DNA from: Oscillospiraceae bacterium
Lineage (GTDB): Bacteria > Bacillota > Clostridia > Oscillospirales > Oscillospiraceae
Direction of reading: 5' to 3'
Length of the DNA: 11,994 nucleotides
Assembly: GCA_029067025.1 (NCBI GenBank)
Contig: JAIEFH010000135.1
Span: 12,724-24,717, forward strand
The notes below the pieces were generated by a model, which was not told the origin of the DNA, did not search any database, and worked only from the letters and a program-made list of their open reading frames with translations. Shown here in pieces: positions 11,958-11,994 of this stretch (position 1 is the stretch's first letter; every line of letters begins with the position of its first letter). Both the position numbers and the translations under genes were made by a program.

Positions 11958-11994
11958 CGCTTATACAAATCTCCGCGCCCACGAGCCATAAAGG
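11954..11994. other. Untrimmed Illumina Nextera adapter at contig end (artefact)
   Basis: Bases 11954-11987 match the Nextera read-through adapter (the Tn5 19-bp mosaic end followed by the CTCCGAGCCCACGAGAC-type tail) at 29 of 34 positions, counted by eye. The last seven bases would fall in the index. The agreement extends 15 bases past the mosaic end, which excludes a natural Tn5-like end. This is not genomic sequence. Confidence 0.88.

Noticed and set aside
11954..11972. A Tn5-like transposon mosaic end at the right edge
   Set aside because: The match continues for another 15 bases into the synthetic Nextera tail, so it is a library adapter rather than a mobile element.

Overview
The window looks like a fairly GC-rich Clostridia genome, most likely an Oscillospirales or Flavonifractor/Intestinimonas-like gut bacterium. 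That placement rests on gene content, strong AGGAGG ribosome binding sites, consensus TTGACA/TATAAT promoters and codon use; it is an inference, because no taxonomic marker gene is present. There are no rRNA, tRNA, CRISPR or insertion-sequence features. The right edge is almost certainly a contig end: the last ~41 bases read as an untrimmed, error-containing Illumina Nextera adapter.

Left block (1-2963). A minus-strand pair encodes an 87-aa precursor-like peptide made of ACGA/ACGS repeats and, downstream, the N-terminal 168 residues of a radical SAM enzyme that runs off the left edge. This matches the poorly characterised 'ACGX' peptide/radical-SAM maturase system. The 102-bp gap between them can form two mutually exclusive GC-rich hairpins. 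Divergent to the pair is a HxlR-type regulator with a perfect consensus promoter and two inverted repeats between the promoters. Next is a MATE efflux gene with its own promoter and a leader that ends in a strong intrinsic terminator before the gene, which looks like an attenuator or riboswitch.

Central block (3164-8117, minus strand). A four-gene operon runs hypB, a 929-aa iron-sulfur flavoprotein of GltD/NfnB type with extra N- and C-terminal cluster domains, hypA, and a nine-segment membrane protein resembling DUF5692. The nickel-insertion GTPase and metallochaperone are present, but no hydrogenase subunit and no hypCDEF are in view. The operon has a good promoter (8161-8189). A FadR-type GntR regulator is divergent to it across a 197-bp control region with a FadR-like palindrome and phased direct repeats.

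Right block (9343-11994). A ROK-family regulator is followed by a clear terminator, then a promoter and a two-gene operon: a zinc-dependent sorbitol/xylitol-type dehydrogenase and the start of a GPH-type sugar:cation symporter. This reads as a sugar-alcohol uptake and oxidation locus controlled by the ROK protein. The symporter is cut by the contig end, and its apparent stop codon lies in the adapter sequence.
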